DNA of 64,000 nt, from the NCBI GenBank assembly GCA_052067355.1, contig JBQHQH010000001.1, positions 186,001 to 250,000 on the forward strand, given 5' to 3'. This document shows, piece after piece, positions 34,156 to 41,869 of the stretch. The notes under the pieces were generated by a model. That model was given only the letters and a program-made list of their open reading frames with translations, was not told the origin of the DNA and ran no database searches. Within the stretch, counting starts at the first letter, position 1, and each line of letters opens with the position of its first letter. Both the position numbers and the translations under genes were made by a program. This stretch comes from CABMKH01 sp040797625. Lineage in GTDB: Bacteria > Bacillota > Clostridia > Tissierellales > Tissierellaceae.

Positions 34156-35142
34156 TTAAGCTAAATAGTCCTCAAATATTTTTCTAATTTCTTCCACATC
34201 CTGAGTAATTCCTAAAGCAATTGAAAGTTTTATCCTAGCTTTTTGTCCTGATTGAATACCTCCAAATATAACTCCCAAGTCCCTTAGATGACTTCCGCCT
34301 CCTTCATATCCGTATGTAGCAGTAACTGGACCCATAGGACATCTAGATACTAGTATTAGTGGAATATTTTCTGAAATTGCTCTTTTTACACCAGATATCA
34401 TAGCAGGTGGAAGATTTCCACAGCCTAAAGCTTCTATTACTAATCCCTTATATCCACTATCTATATAGAAATCTATAATATCTGACTCCATTCCTGAAGC
34501 TGCCTTTATAAGTCCAACTTTTTTTTCTATTACATCGGCATCTAAAAATTGACGTTCCATACTGTTTCTATGAAATATAACTCTATTGTTATTTACTATA
34601 CCTAATGGTCCATATTCTAAAGATTTAAAAGTATCTACTGATGAAGTATTTGTCTTTGTCACATCTCTTGCATCATGTATCTCATTATTCATAACTACCA
34701 ATACTCCTCTATTTTTAGCCTCTGGAGATACTGCAGTATATATAGCTGCAGATATATTAGCTGCACCATCATATCCTAATTCTGAGTTATTTCTCATGGA
34801 ACCAACTACTATTATAGGTTTTTCACTATTTGCTATTAAGTCTAAAAAATATGCGGTCTCTTCTAATGTATCAGTACCATGGGTGATTACAATTCCTGTT
34901 ACTTCTTCCCTATCTATATTTTCCTTTACTACTTTTGATAGGTCTAACATTATACTAGGAGTCATATGAGGACTAGGTAGATTTCCAAAGTCTATAGTTT
35001 CTATATCTGTAAATCTTTCCACATCCTTCACCATATTCATGATTTCATTTGAACCTACTCCCGGTATAGCAGCATCTAAATTAGGATCTACTTTCATTGC
35101 TATAGTCCCACCTGTAAAGATCATGACAACTTTATTCTTCAC
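34156..35142 (-). CDS. L-asparaginase
   Basis: A 328-residue asparaginase/glutaminase-family enzyme, hydrolysing asparagine to aspartate and ammonia. Catalytic Thr13 is in IFTGGTIAM. The second active-site block is VITHGTDTLEETAYFL near 85-100. No signal peptide is visible, so it is cytoplasmic. It is last in a row with a divergent symporter (36560) and an unrecognised 413-aa protein (35230), all minus-strand. Its position just upstream of the Asn T-box operon makes an asparagine-linked region, but the two are separated by the T-box and about 130 bases, so they are probably not one transcript. Confidence 0.92.
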   Translation of the reverse strand: MKNKVVMIFTGGTIAMKVDPNLDAAIPGVGSNEIMNMVKDVERFTDIETIDFGNLPSPHMTPSIMLDLSKVVKENIDREEVTGIVITHGTDTLEETAYFLDLIANSEKPIIVVGSMRNNSELGYDGAANISAAIYTAVSPEAKNRGVLVVMNNEIHDARDVTKTNTSSVDTFKSLEYGPLGIVNNNRVIFHRNSMERQFLDADVIEKKVGLIKAASGMESDIIDFYIDSGYKGLVIEALGCGNLPPAMISGVKRAISENIPLILVSRCPMGPVTATYGYEGGGSHLRDLGVIFGGIQSGQKARIKLSIALGITQDVEEIRKIFEDYLA

Positions 35143-35229
35143 ATATATCCCTCCATTATATCTAATTCATATATAGAAATACGTCAGATTACGATTTCTA
35201 ATATAGATAGCTGTAATAACTGATTTCCA

Positions 35230-36471
35230 TCAATATAGATCATTAAACAAATACTTATAATCTTCTTCCTTAAAATCAAATTTATCTTCTAATTCTCTCT
35301 GTGCCTCGTCTAATCTATTATATAACTTAAAAATCCCATTGTAAATAATATCCATATAAGCTTTAACGTCTTTCTCTGTGACAAAAGGTATCTTGTGATG
35401 TTCTATATATTTCTTTGTTACTAAAAGAGAAATAACCGCAGAAGTTCCTTTCATCATCCCTGCACTTCCCACATTCATCTGAAGTTCATTTGACATAAAA
35501 GTAGTTCCACCAGCTTCCTCACTTATTATATTTGCAAGCTGTCCAATGATACCTACTCTTTCTCTAGAGGTTCTAGAATTTTTATACTCATCTCCTAATT
35601 CTATAATCCTATTTCCTAATTGTCCTACAGATTCGTGAAAGTCATCATTCCCCCTCATCAATACATCATCTTGATATATACACTCTACTTCCGCTTCTCT
35701 TGCTCCTTCCACTAGACAAGCTGCAACTGTATTATTATCAAACTTACGATTTGCCCTTATTAAAAAACTATTTTCCTCAAGAGAATTACAATTTCCCGGG
35801 GAGAAATTTTTACTTTCAATTATAATAGTAGGTATTTTATCTAGTCCTATCTCCTTCATCATCATTCCCTTTTTCCCTAACATGATATTTCCCTCTAAGT
35901 CCTCCATAGGACCTATTCCTCCTAGGCTGGAATTTACTGTAAGCATTATGGATATTGGAATATTATCTATTTCTATAACTGTACCTAATACTTTTCCAAT
36001 ATTAGGTGAAATATCTTCTTCTACAATAAGCACGTCCTGTGGCCATTTCTCCTTGAAAGTATGAAGCAATGCCAGAGATATTGCAGCCTGTAAAGATACA
36101 GCCACTTCCATAGCTCCTTGTCCATACATCCTGCCAAATATACTCAATACTATTTTTTGGCTATAAATAGCATCTTGCCCAATTGACTTTTCAATCATTA
36201 TTCTCTCAAATGGTGTTATCCCCCTGGAGACCCAAACTTCGCCAACTCCACCGTCTTTAGTCTTTACTGAAATTGTAGATCTATAGATATCTACTTCTAC
36301 AGACTCTATTATAGTATCTACAGGTAAAGACTTTTTTAATATGGTAGCAGCCACTGCTAGTCCTGCTGAATCATCCTGTACAAATCCTGAATGACTATGT
36401 ATATGTCCAACTCCAACATGTCCGCAAATTCCTATAATCCCCTTGTTTTCTTTGCTTTTCTTGATTTCCAT
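35230..36471 (-). CDS. Unrecognised 413-residue protein between symporter and asparaginase
   Basis: I cannot assign this protein. It opens with a His/Gly-rich stretch, GICGHVGVGHIHSHSGF (residues 14-30), which resembles a metal or catalytic loop. Other conserved-looking blocks are RSTISVKTKDGGVGEVWVS, MYGQGAMEVAVSLQAA, SSLGGIGPMEDLEGN near 190, FSPGNCNSLEE near 240 and AGGTTFMSNELQMNVGSAGMMKG near 340. There is no signal peptide or membrane helix, so it is a cytoplasmic enzyme-like protein. Its neighbours (an amino-acid symporter and asparaginase) suggest a role in amino-acid or peptide catabolism. Complete, with a start ATG shortly before the hairpin at 36523. Confidence 0.7.
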   Translation of the reverse strand: MEIKKSKENKGIIGICGHVGVGHIHSHSGFVQDDSAGLAVAATILKKSLPVDTIIESVEVDIYRSTISVKTKDGGVGEVWVSRGITPFERIMIEKSIGQDAIYSQKIVLSIFGRMYGQGAMEVAVSLQAAISLALLHTFKEKWPQDVLIVEEDISPNIGKVLGTVIEIDNIPISIMLTVNSSLGGIGPMEDLEGNIMLGKKGMMMKEIGLDKIPTIIIESKNFSPGNCNSLEENSFLIRANRKFDNNTVAACLVEGAREAEVECIYQDDVLMRGNDDFHESVGQLGNRIIELGDEYKNSRTSRERVGIIGQLANIISEEAGGTTFMSNELQMNVGSAGMMKGTSAVISLLVTKKYIEHHKIPFVTEKDVKAYMDIIYNGIFKLYNRLDEAQRELEDKFDFKEEDYKYLFNDLY

Positions 36472-36522
36472 GTCTATCCCTTACCTTTCATAAAGATAAC
36501 TTTCCTATTTGTCATCAGAAAT

Positions 36523-36551
36523 ATAGAGTTATATCAATGATATAACTCTAT
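36523..36551 (-). terminator. Hairpin after the divergent symporter
   Basis: A 14-bp perfect stem ATAGAGTTATATCA/TGATATAACTCTAT with a one-base spacer lies 9 bases after the stop. The T-run is weak (TATATTTC), so termination may be partial, allowing read-through to the 413-aa gene. Confidence 0.65.
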
Positions 36552-36559
36552 ATACCCTT

Positions 36560-37792
36560 CTATTCTGCAATACTACCTACTGCAGCATCAAATATCTCTC
36601 TATCTAATTCTCCTAGCTTTTCTGCTGTGTATACCATACCAACTGTATCCCCTGTTATATTGAGCATAGTATTAGGCATGTCAATTAATAGATAGACACC
36701 TGCTACCCAAGGAACTATATCCAATGGTAATCCCATAATTTCCATAAGCACTGCTGCCATCATTATTCCACCACCTGGAACTCCTGCAACTCCTGCAGCC
36801 ATTATGACACCTAGTATTACAATCTGTGCCAAATCAAATATCCCCAATGGAATACCATAGATCTGAGCTGCAAATATTGCATATATAGGCATTTCAGCTG
36901 CACAAGCATGCATATTTATAGTTGCTGCAGGAGCAGCTATTAGATTGACTATGTCTTCCGGAACTCCAGCTCTATCCTTTGTGCAAGCCATAGTCAAAGG
37001 CAATGTAGCACTACTGCTTTGAGTAGAAAATGCTAATACCATTGCTGGAAAAATATTTCTATAATGCTGTACTGGACTTACCTTAGTTACATATTTTAAT
37101 ATAACTGGATAGATAACTACAATGACTAGAACATATGCAATATATTGGGTAATAAGCATCTTCCCTATGCCTACTAATACCATTCCACCTAATGTGCCTG
37201 TTACATTGGAAATCAAAGCAAATACTCCATATGGTGCAAAATTCAATACTATAGCGACCATTCTACCTATAATATCTGCTCCAGCTTGAACAAAATCTCC
37301 CATCAATTTACCAGCCTTCATATCTCCCAATAATGCAATTGAAATACCTGTAAACATAGCAAATACTATAATCTGTAAAAAGTTCCCTTCTGCAAATGCA
37401 GCTATAGGATTATCTGGAATCCAATGTACCAGACTATCTATAAGACTTATATTTACCTCGTGTCCTTCTAACAACGGAAGTGTAATTCCTATTCCTGGTT
37501 TTACAACATATGCAGTAATAGATCCTATAATTGCAGCTAATAATGAAGATACAGCCCAGTACTTGATAAATGTGATACCAACCTTTTTTAATCTTTGCAA
37601 GTCAGAAATCCCAGAAACTCCTGATGAAATAGAAAAGAATACCAATGGTACTATGGTCATCTTCAATAATCTTAGAAAAATCGTGCCAATTGGTTCTATT
37701 ATGGTGATCTTTTCTTTAAAGATGAAGCCAGCAATAGCACCTAATACCAATCCCAATAGAATCTTAATAGGCAATGTAAGTTTCCTTTTCAT
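36560..37792 (-). CDS. Divergent DAACS-family symporter
   Basis: A 410-residue membrane symporter of the same family as that at 27148, with eight helices and two hairpins recognisable (AFSTQSSSATLPLTM near 252). However, NMDGT is NMHAC (residues about 285-289), and the TM8 signature DMGRT is DMPNT, so the Arg that binds the side-chain carboxylate of Glu or Asp is replaced by Asn. An unchanged DxxxxxxNxTGD surrounds it. The protein is therefore predicted to carry a different, probably non-acidic substrate, and its sodium sites are altered. Given the asparaginase two genes downstream, asparagine or another neutral amino acid is one guess. Confidence 0.85.
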   Translation of the reverse strand: MKRKLTLPIKILLGLVLGAIAGFIFKEKITIIEPIGTIFLRLLKMTIVPLVFFSISSGVSGISDLQRLKKVGITFIKYWAVSSLLAAIIGSITAYVVKPGIGITLPLLEGHEVNISLIDSLVHWIPDNPIAAFAEGNFLQIIVFAMFTGISIALLGDMKAGKLMGDFVQAGADIIGRMVAIVLNFAPYGVFALISNVTGTLGGMVLVGIGKMLITQYIAYVLVIVVIYPVILKYVTKVSPVQHYRNIFPAMVLAFSTQSSSATLPLTMACTKDRAGVPEDIVNLIAAPAATINMHACAAEMPIYAIFAAQIYGIPLGIFDLAQIVILGVIMAAGVAGVPGGGIMMAAVLMEIMGLPLDIVPWVAGVYLLIDMPNTMLNITGDTVGMVYTAEKLGELDREIFDAAVGSIAE

Positions 37793-37936
37793 CTAGACTA
37801 ACCTCCTCTAATATAATAGATAATTCCAGCAGAAATCTTCAACTCTATCCTCCTTTCTACATATGATTATGAAAATTTATCTACGTTCAGTACCTTGAAC
37901 GAATTATATTCTGAATTTTCCGACTTATCTGAGCAG

Positions 37937-37969
37937 AAATAGATAAAGTACAAAATACTTTATCTATTT
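37937..37969 (-). terminator. Terminator of the small membrane protein gene
   Basis: The stem AAATAGATAAAGTA/TACTTTATCTATTT includes the stop codon of the gene at 37964. Confidence 0.75.
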
Positions 37970-38332
37970 CATGCGTTTAATTAGACGGCTAGTAAAATAT
38001 ATCTGTATAATAAAAACTAAACCTGATGCTATACTTATCATAAATACTTTATTAAACCATAGTTCACTAGCTTCTCCAGATATATCCGCTATTACACCTT
38101 GTAATATTAAGGCATTAACTAATGCTATTTCACAAAGAAAACTAATTATTATATCTGAGAAATGAAAGACTTCATTTACATTATCATTGATAAATTGTCT
38201 ATAACCTCTAATAGCCTTAAAACAATTAACTATAATTATAACTAACAAAATAATATAGATGTTAAACTCAAAATAAAAATAGTGCATTAATTCTAATATA
38301 GAACTATATTCTCCACTTGAGGATAGAAACAA
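37964..38332 (-). CDS. Small membrane protein, three transmembrane segments
   Basis: A 122-residue hydrophobic protein that I do not recognise. The membrane segments are at about residues 22-40 (FNIYIILLVIIIVNCF), 59-80 and 95-115 (SIASGLVFIIQIYF), and it ends KRMK, positive-inside. It starts at TTG 38332, with GGGAG eight bases before it. The acidic residues between TM2 and TM3 suggest an exterior loop. It is alone, between the symporter gene and a decayed patch. Confidence 0.65.
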   Translation of the reverse strand: MFLSSSGEYSSILELMHYFYFEFNIYIILLVIIIVNCFKAIRGYRQFINDNVNEVFHFSDIIISFLCEIALVNALILQGVIADISGEASELWFNKVFMISIASGLVFIIQIYFTSRLIKRMK

Positions 38333-38356
38333 AATATCATCTCCCTTTATCTAGTT

Positions 38357-38506
38357 TCACTTGAAATTGATTTTCAGTTTATCCTTATTAAACTTCTCAT
38401 CTGTAATATCAAACTTTATTTTGTGCATATTAGTTTCATTACTATAATATAAAAATGCAGGTACATACTCTATACTATTTATTTCTATGAAATTCTTTAA
38501 GTCCAT
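38357..38506 (-). pseudogene. Possible thioredoxin-like gene remnant
   Basis: A 49-codon open frame starting MDLKNFIEINSIEYVPAF looks like the end of a thioredoxin-fold protein, where VPAFLYY would correspond to the cis-Pro strand. The frame is open upstream too, but enters short degenerate repeats and has no ribosome site or CxxC. Probably a relic; weak call. Confidence 0.3.
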
Positions 38507-38602
38507 ATTCTGGTTAAATATCGTTAATTGAGAATTGTGAACTGTGAATTGCCTTAATATGTCATGAGATAAAAAATATCTATTTTAAACCTTTATAATA
38601 AT

Positions 38603-39238
38603 CTAATCTTGTAAAACAGCGAAGGCTCTAGCAAACCCTCCATCTGACTTATCGATTAACATTGGTGCTGCAGAAAAGAAAAATCTCTGTCTGTCTATCT
38701 TATCTAGGTTAGCTAGATTTTCAATAAAGGGTATTCCATTTCCCATAAGTATATTGTGTATTGGAGAAGTAATACTATCTACAGTATCAGGAGATAAAAA
38801 GTCTATCCCTACTGACTTTATCTTCAGTTCACTCAAAGCTCTGGCAAGTTCTTCTGAAAGATATGGAGAGTCTTCTATATACCTATCCTGTCCCCAAAAC
38901 TTAGAATATCCAGTTCTAATTATCACTATATCACCCGGAAGGATATCTACTCCCTCTAAGATGTCTATGGATATCTCCCTCGTTTCCTCTACAGGAGCAT
39001 CTATTACAATTGCCTCTCCTACAAATATATCTAAATCTAGTTCATCTATCATCTTTCCACCTTCAACACAATGAGCTGGAGCATCACAATGAGTACCAGT
39101 GTGAACTATAGAATGAAAATCTGTTATTCTAAAACCTCCATCCTCAATTTGTGCAATCTGTTTAATCCCAATAGGAGGAGTACCTGGAAATGCTGGCATA
39201 CCCCTCCTAAAAGGTTGAGATAAATCTATAATCTTCAT
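38603..39238 (-). CDS. Cyclase/arylformamidase-family hydrolase (KynB-like)
   Basis: A 211-residue cyclase-family metal hydrolase (PF04199). It has the signature HTGTHCDAPAHCVEGG near residue 46, whose His and Asp residues bind the divalent metal, and IIRTGYSKFWGQD near 105. Members include kynurenine formamidase and isatin hydrolase. No tryptophan-catabolism genes are nearby, so the substrate is open. It is complete and preceded by GGGGGACTTATT. It is single and bounded by a REP-like repeat upstream at 39319. Confidence 0.88.
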   Translation of the reverse strand: MKIIDLSQPFRRGMPAFPGTPPIGIKQIAQIEDGGFRITDFHSIVHTGTHCDAPAHCVEGGKMIDELDLDIFVGEAIVIDAPVEETREISIDILEGVDILPGDIVIIRTGYSKFWGQDRYIEDSPYLSEELARALSELKIKSVGIDFLSPDTVDSITSPIHNILMGNGIPFIENLANLDKIDRQRFFFSAAPMLIDKSDGGFARAFAVLQD

Positions 39239-39318
39239 AATAAGTCCCCCTTAATTTAAGATATAAAAGCCCTACTTTAGCAATTTAAAGTCATAGTATT
39301 TTATATGTAGTTTATATT

Positions 39319-39346
39319 GGTACCTGGTACGAACTTATGAACTTAT
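39319..39346 (+). repeat. REP-like repeat 1
   Basis: A 28-base unit: a small hairpin GTACCTGGTAC followed by two tandem GAACTTAT. It matches repeats at 39626, 43196 and (inverted) 44174. Its 5' flank (TATATT) resembles that of the 44174 copy. Confidence 0.85.
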
Positions 39347-39348
39347 AT

Positions 39349-39552
39349 CTATTTATATACTCCTCTATAATTCTCAGGTAATAATTCCGCTATTTTTCTC
39401 ATCATATATTTCATGACAAAATCTTTATAATCCTTTTTATCCTGCCCTATTGTTCTCTTAAGAAGTTCAAATTGTTTTCCAATATTGATATAAACATCTG
39501 CATAATTAAAGGTTTCTGTACTCATATCTCCTTCATTGTTTACAGGTAACAA
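39349..39552 (-). CDS. Small uncharacterised protein between two REP-like repeats
   Basis: Up to 67 residues; the core from MSTETFNYADVYINIG to ENYRGVYK is an acidic-basic helical protein that I do not recognise. The likely start is the ATG at residue 10, close behind AAGGAG, or the TTG at 39552; this is not decided. Two REP-like repeats lie 3 bases after and 73 bases before the gene, so it has been moved or bracketed by that repeat family. Confidence 0.5.
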   Translation of the reverse strand: MLPVNNEGDMSTETFNYADVYINIGKQFELLKRTIGQDKKDYKDFVMKYMMRKIAELLPENYRGVYK

Positions 39553-39625
39553 TTTTTCTGTCCCATATATTACATTCTAATTATACCAACATTTAAATAA
39601 ATTCTCCACTTAAATTGTAAACATC

Positions 39626-39653
39626 GGTACCCGGTACGAACTTATGAACTTAT
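39626..39653 (+). repeat. REP-like repeat 2
   Basis: The same 28-base unit as 39319, with CCCGG at the hairpin centre, preceded by AAACATC as in the 43196 copy and followed by TAGTC. Confidence 0.85.
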
Positions 39654-39682
39654 TAGTCTTTTAAATAGGTTAGTATTAAACT

Positions 39683-39855
39683 ATGGTGCGTCTAAACGTA
39701 GGATATATAAGCGGGGGACAGTGGGTCAGGAGCTGCGTTCCACAATAATCACAGAACAAGCAGATAAATTTGAGGTACTAGTTAATGTAGAATGTGGGGG
39801 ATTTACAGGTCAAGTAAGAGCTATAAGAAAGCAAGAAAAAGTCCACAATTTTTAA
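39683..39855 (+). pseudogene. Frameshifted gene remnant, unrecognised
   Basis: Two overlapping open pieces, 39683-39748 and 39739-39855, read as one broken protein: MVRLNVGYISGGQWVRSC, then ITEQADKFEVLVNVECGGF and GQVRAIRKQEKV. The junction needs a frameshift. No ribosome site. I do not recognise the family. Confidence 0.4.
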
Positions 39856-39866
39856 AGAGATAGAAA

Positions 39867-39906
39867 AAACCAAGGTATCAAGGATATATTCCCTTGGTGC
39901 TTTTTT
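39867..39906 (+). terminator. Rho-independent terminator
   Basis: The stem ACCAAGG/CCTTGGT ends in GCTTTTTT on the plus strand, upstream of the sigma factor gene. It ends the remnant at 39683. Confidence 0.8.
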
Positions 39907-39998
39907 GGATATTTACAGTAGTTTGATATTTTATGGATATAGGATATTATTATATAGAGGGGTATGCTTTGAGAATTTTAAATTGATAAGGAGATGAT

Positions 39999-40553
39999 TT
40001 GTTGTTAACCTTTTTATCAGTGATAGATAGTGAAGAAACAAGAAACAAATTAGAGCAGATCTACATTAATTATAAAAAAGATGCATATTGGACTGCTTAT
40101 AACATTTTAAAAGATCATCATAGAGCAGAAGATGTAGTTCAAGATGCCATAATAAGGATGTCTTCATTGATTGATAAAATAGAGGAAGTTAAGTGTAATA
40201 AAACAAGGGCTTTATTTGTTATTATAGTAAGAAATCTTTCTATTAATATCTATAATAAGAGAAAGAATATGGAGTCCGCCCACTATGAAGAACTAGACAT
40301 AGAATCTAAGGATTTAAGTTTAGATGGAGAAATAATCAGGTTGGAACAAGTAGAATGGGTAGCTAAAGAACTAGAAAAGATAAATCAATCATATGCAGAT
40401 ATATTAACACTGAAATACTATTATGAGTATTCTAACTTAGAGATATCAAAATTACTAAATATAACGGAAGGAAATGTAAGAGTTAGACTTCATAGAGCAA
40501 GACAATCTATTAAAAAAATATTATTGGAGGGTGTTGATTATGGCCAAATCTAA
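39999..40553 (+). CDS. ECF-type sigma-70 family RNA polymerase sigma factor
   Basis: A 184-residue sigma factor with only regions 2 and 4. Region 2 reads AYNILKDHHRAEDVVQDAII and continues to VRNLSINIYNKRK. Region 4 is DILTLKYYYEYSNLEISKL with LNITEGNVRVRLHRARQ as the recognition helix. The start is TTG at 39999 or 40002, after AAGGAG. The next gene, an anti-sigma-like membrane protein, overlaps its end, the usual sigma/anti-sigma arrangement. The pair probably regulates itself and the two secreted proteins that follow. Its target promoters cannot be told from sequence. Confidence 0.9.
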   Translation: MLLTFLSVIDSEETRNKLEQIYINYKKDAYWTAYNILKDHHRAEDVVQDAIIRMSSLIDKIEEVKCNKTRALFVIIVRNLSINIYNKRKNMESAHYEELDIESKDLSLDGEIIRLEQVEWVAKELEKINQSYADILTLKYYYEYSNLEISKLLNITEGNVRVRLHRARQSIKKILLEGVDYGQI

Positions 40554-41265
40554 AAATGATAAGAAGGAATATCAAAAATTTTTGAGTAAAATTCTATTTA
40601 ATAGTGTTGGGTATTATAATGTTCAAAACATTAATCAAGAACTTAATCTAAATATGGAAGAAATAGAAAAGATAGAAGTGCCTAAGTCTTTAGATAAGTG
40701 GTTTTCTAAATTTAATAGAAAATTAGATAAAGAACAAAGAAAGAGTAAATATAAAAACATCGTTTCTAAAGTAGCAATAGTATTTCTTATATTATTTATA
40801 TCAATTATAACGTTGACAGTTACTGTTGAAGCATTTAGGGTTAGAATTTTTAATATGATAATAGAAAATACACAGAAATATTTAGGCGTTGAGGTTGGAG
40901 AGAATGGATTAAAAGTCAATGAGAATATGGAAAACTTAAAGGAAGATTATATGTTAGAGTATATACCAGAGGGATTTAAAATAAATTCTGTAAAGGAATT
41001 AAATAAAACAAAGGTGATAACTTATACAAATGAGGTCAATGAAGAAATCATATTTAATCAATCCCCTAATGGAACTAAATTTCAAATGGATTCTGAAAAT
41101 GCTATAAGAAAAGATGTATATATAAATGAAGAAAAAGGAATTGCTTTAATTAAAGATGATTTAAATATATTGTTTTGGCATAATAAAGAATATAGTTTTT
41201 ATTTATTATCTACTGTTAAATTAGAAGAGTTGATATCCATGGCAGAAAGTTTAAATAAAAAATAG
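40540..41265 (+). CDS. Membrane-anchored anti-sigma-like protein with DUF4367 domain
   Basis: About 241 residues starting at ATG 40540, nine bases after GGAGG; an in-frame GTG at 40531 sits on the ribosome site. An N-terminal cytoplasmic part (residues 1-70) is followed by one transmembrane helix (VAIVFLILFISIITLTV, about 78-95) and an exterior DUF4367-type domain (YIPEGFKI, IIFNQSP, SFYLLSTVKLEELISMAESL). This layout is typical of anti-sigma factors that hold the ECF sigma at the membrane. Overlaps the sigma gene by 14 bases. Confidence 0.85.
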   Translation: MAKSKNDKKEYQKFLSKILFNSVGYYNVQNINQELNLNMEEIEKIEVPKSLDKWFSKFNRKLDKEQRKSKYKNIVSKVAIVFLILFISIITLTVTVEAFRVRIFNMIIENTQKYLGVEVGENGLKVNENMENLKEDYMLEYIPEGFKINSVKELNKTKVITYTNEVNEEIIFNQSPNGTKFQMDSENAIRKDVYINEEKGIALIKDDLNILFWHNKEYSFYLLSTVKLEELISMAESLNKK

Positions 41266-41292
41266 TACAAATAATTTCATAGAAAGTGTAAC

Positions 41293-41335
41293 AAATTACC
41301 TCCTTTAATTGTTTATATGATAAAGGAGGTAATTT
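41293..41335 (+). promoter_or_regulatory. Hairpin sequestering the ribosome site of the gene at 41339
   Basis: Arms AAATTACCTCCTTTA (41293-41307) and TAAAGGAGGTAATTT (41321-41335) form a perfect 15-bp stem with a 13-base loop. The downstream arm is the AAAGGAGG ribosome site of the secreted protein starting at 41339, four bases away. It may also act as a weak terminator of the sigma operon, since TTTTAT follows. Confidence 0.8.
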
Positions 41336-41338
41336 TAT

Positions 41339-41758
41339 ATGAAAAACAAGTTGAAAACATTGGCAATATGTTTAATACTATTATTAATAATTCCTCAATA
41401 TGGTGAAGGGGTAAGTTTAGATAGTGGTGGAAAGATTAAGCCAATGTTTACAAACATCAATGTATTTCAAGCTACATTTGATATTTCTTCAAATGGGAAT
41501 TCATCAAGTACAGTTTATTTAAACGCAAGAGATGTAGACAAGGTTGAAATTAGAGCAGACCTACAACAATATAAAGCAGGAAGTTGGACAACCATTAAAA
41601 GTTGGTCAAATTCTAAAGAGCGAACTAATCATGGTTTCACAAAAAATTGGTATGTGGCTAAAGGATATTCCTATAGATTAGTCTCATATGGATATGTCTA
41701 CAAAGGCAATAAAATAGTAGAGGATACAAGCAGTACTAGTAAGGTAATAAATTATTGA
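41339..41758 (+). CDS. Small secreted protein (DUF6147-like)
   Basis: A 139-residue protein with a signal peptide (LAICLILLLIIPQ). The mature part is beta-rich, with STVYLNARDVDKVEIRADLQQY near 60, SWTTIKSWS and YRLVSYGYVYKGNKIVEDTS. This pattern resembles the DUF6147 family of small clostridial exported proteins. Function unknown. It follows the ECF sigma and anti-sigma genes and its ribosome site is in a hairpin at 41293. Polar residues at the end suggest a soluble secreted product. There is no wall anchor. Confidence 0.75.
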   Translation: MKNKLKTLAICLILLLIIPQYGEGVSLDSGGKIKPMFTNINVFQATFDISSNGNSSSTVYLNARDVDKVEIRADLQQYKAGSWTTIKSWSNSKERTNHGFTKNWYVAKGYSYRLVSYGYVYKGNKIVEDTSSTSKVINY

Positions 41759-41869
41759 TTTTGAATAACAAAGGAGTGATTCCAATGATTATATAATGAT
41801 ATTATAGCATATGTAGGTTGAGTCCAGTTAAATTTATGAAACTTTGATTAAAAAAAGGAGGAAATTTAA

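Noticed and set aside
41776..41796. Three-codon open frame (ATG ATT ATA TAA) after AAAGGAG
   Set aside because: A good ribosome site and immediate stop could be a leader peptide, but nothing else supports it; probably the remains of a truncated gene.
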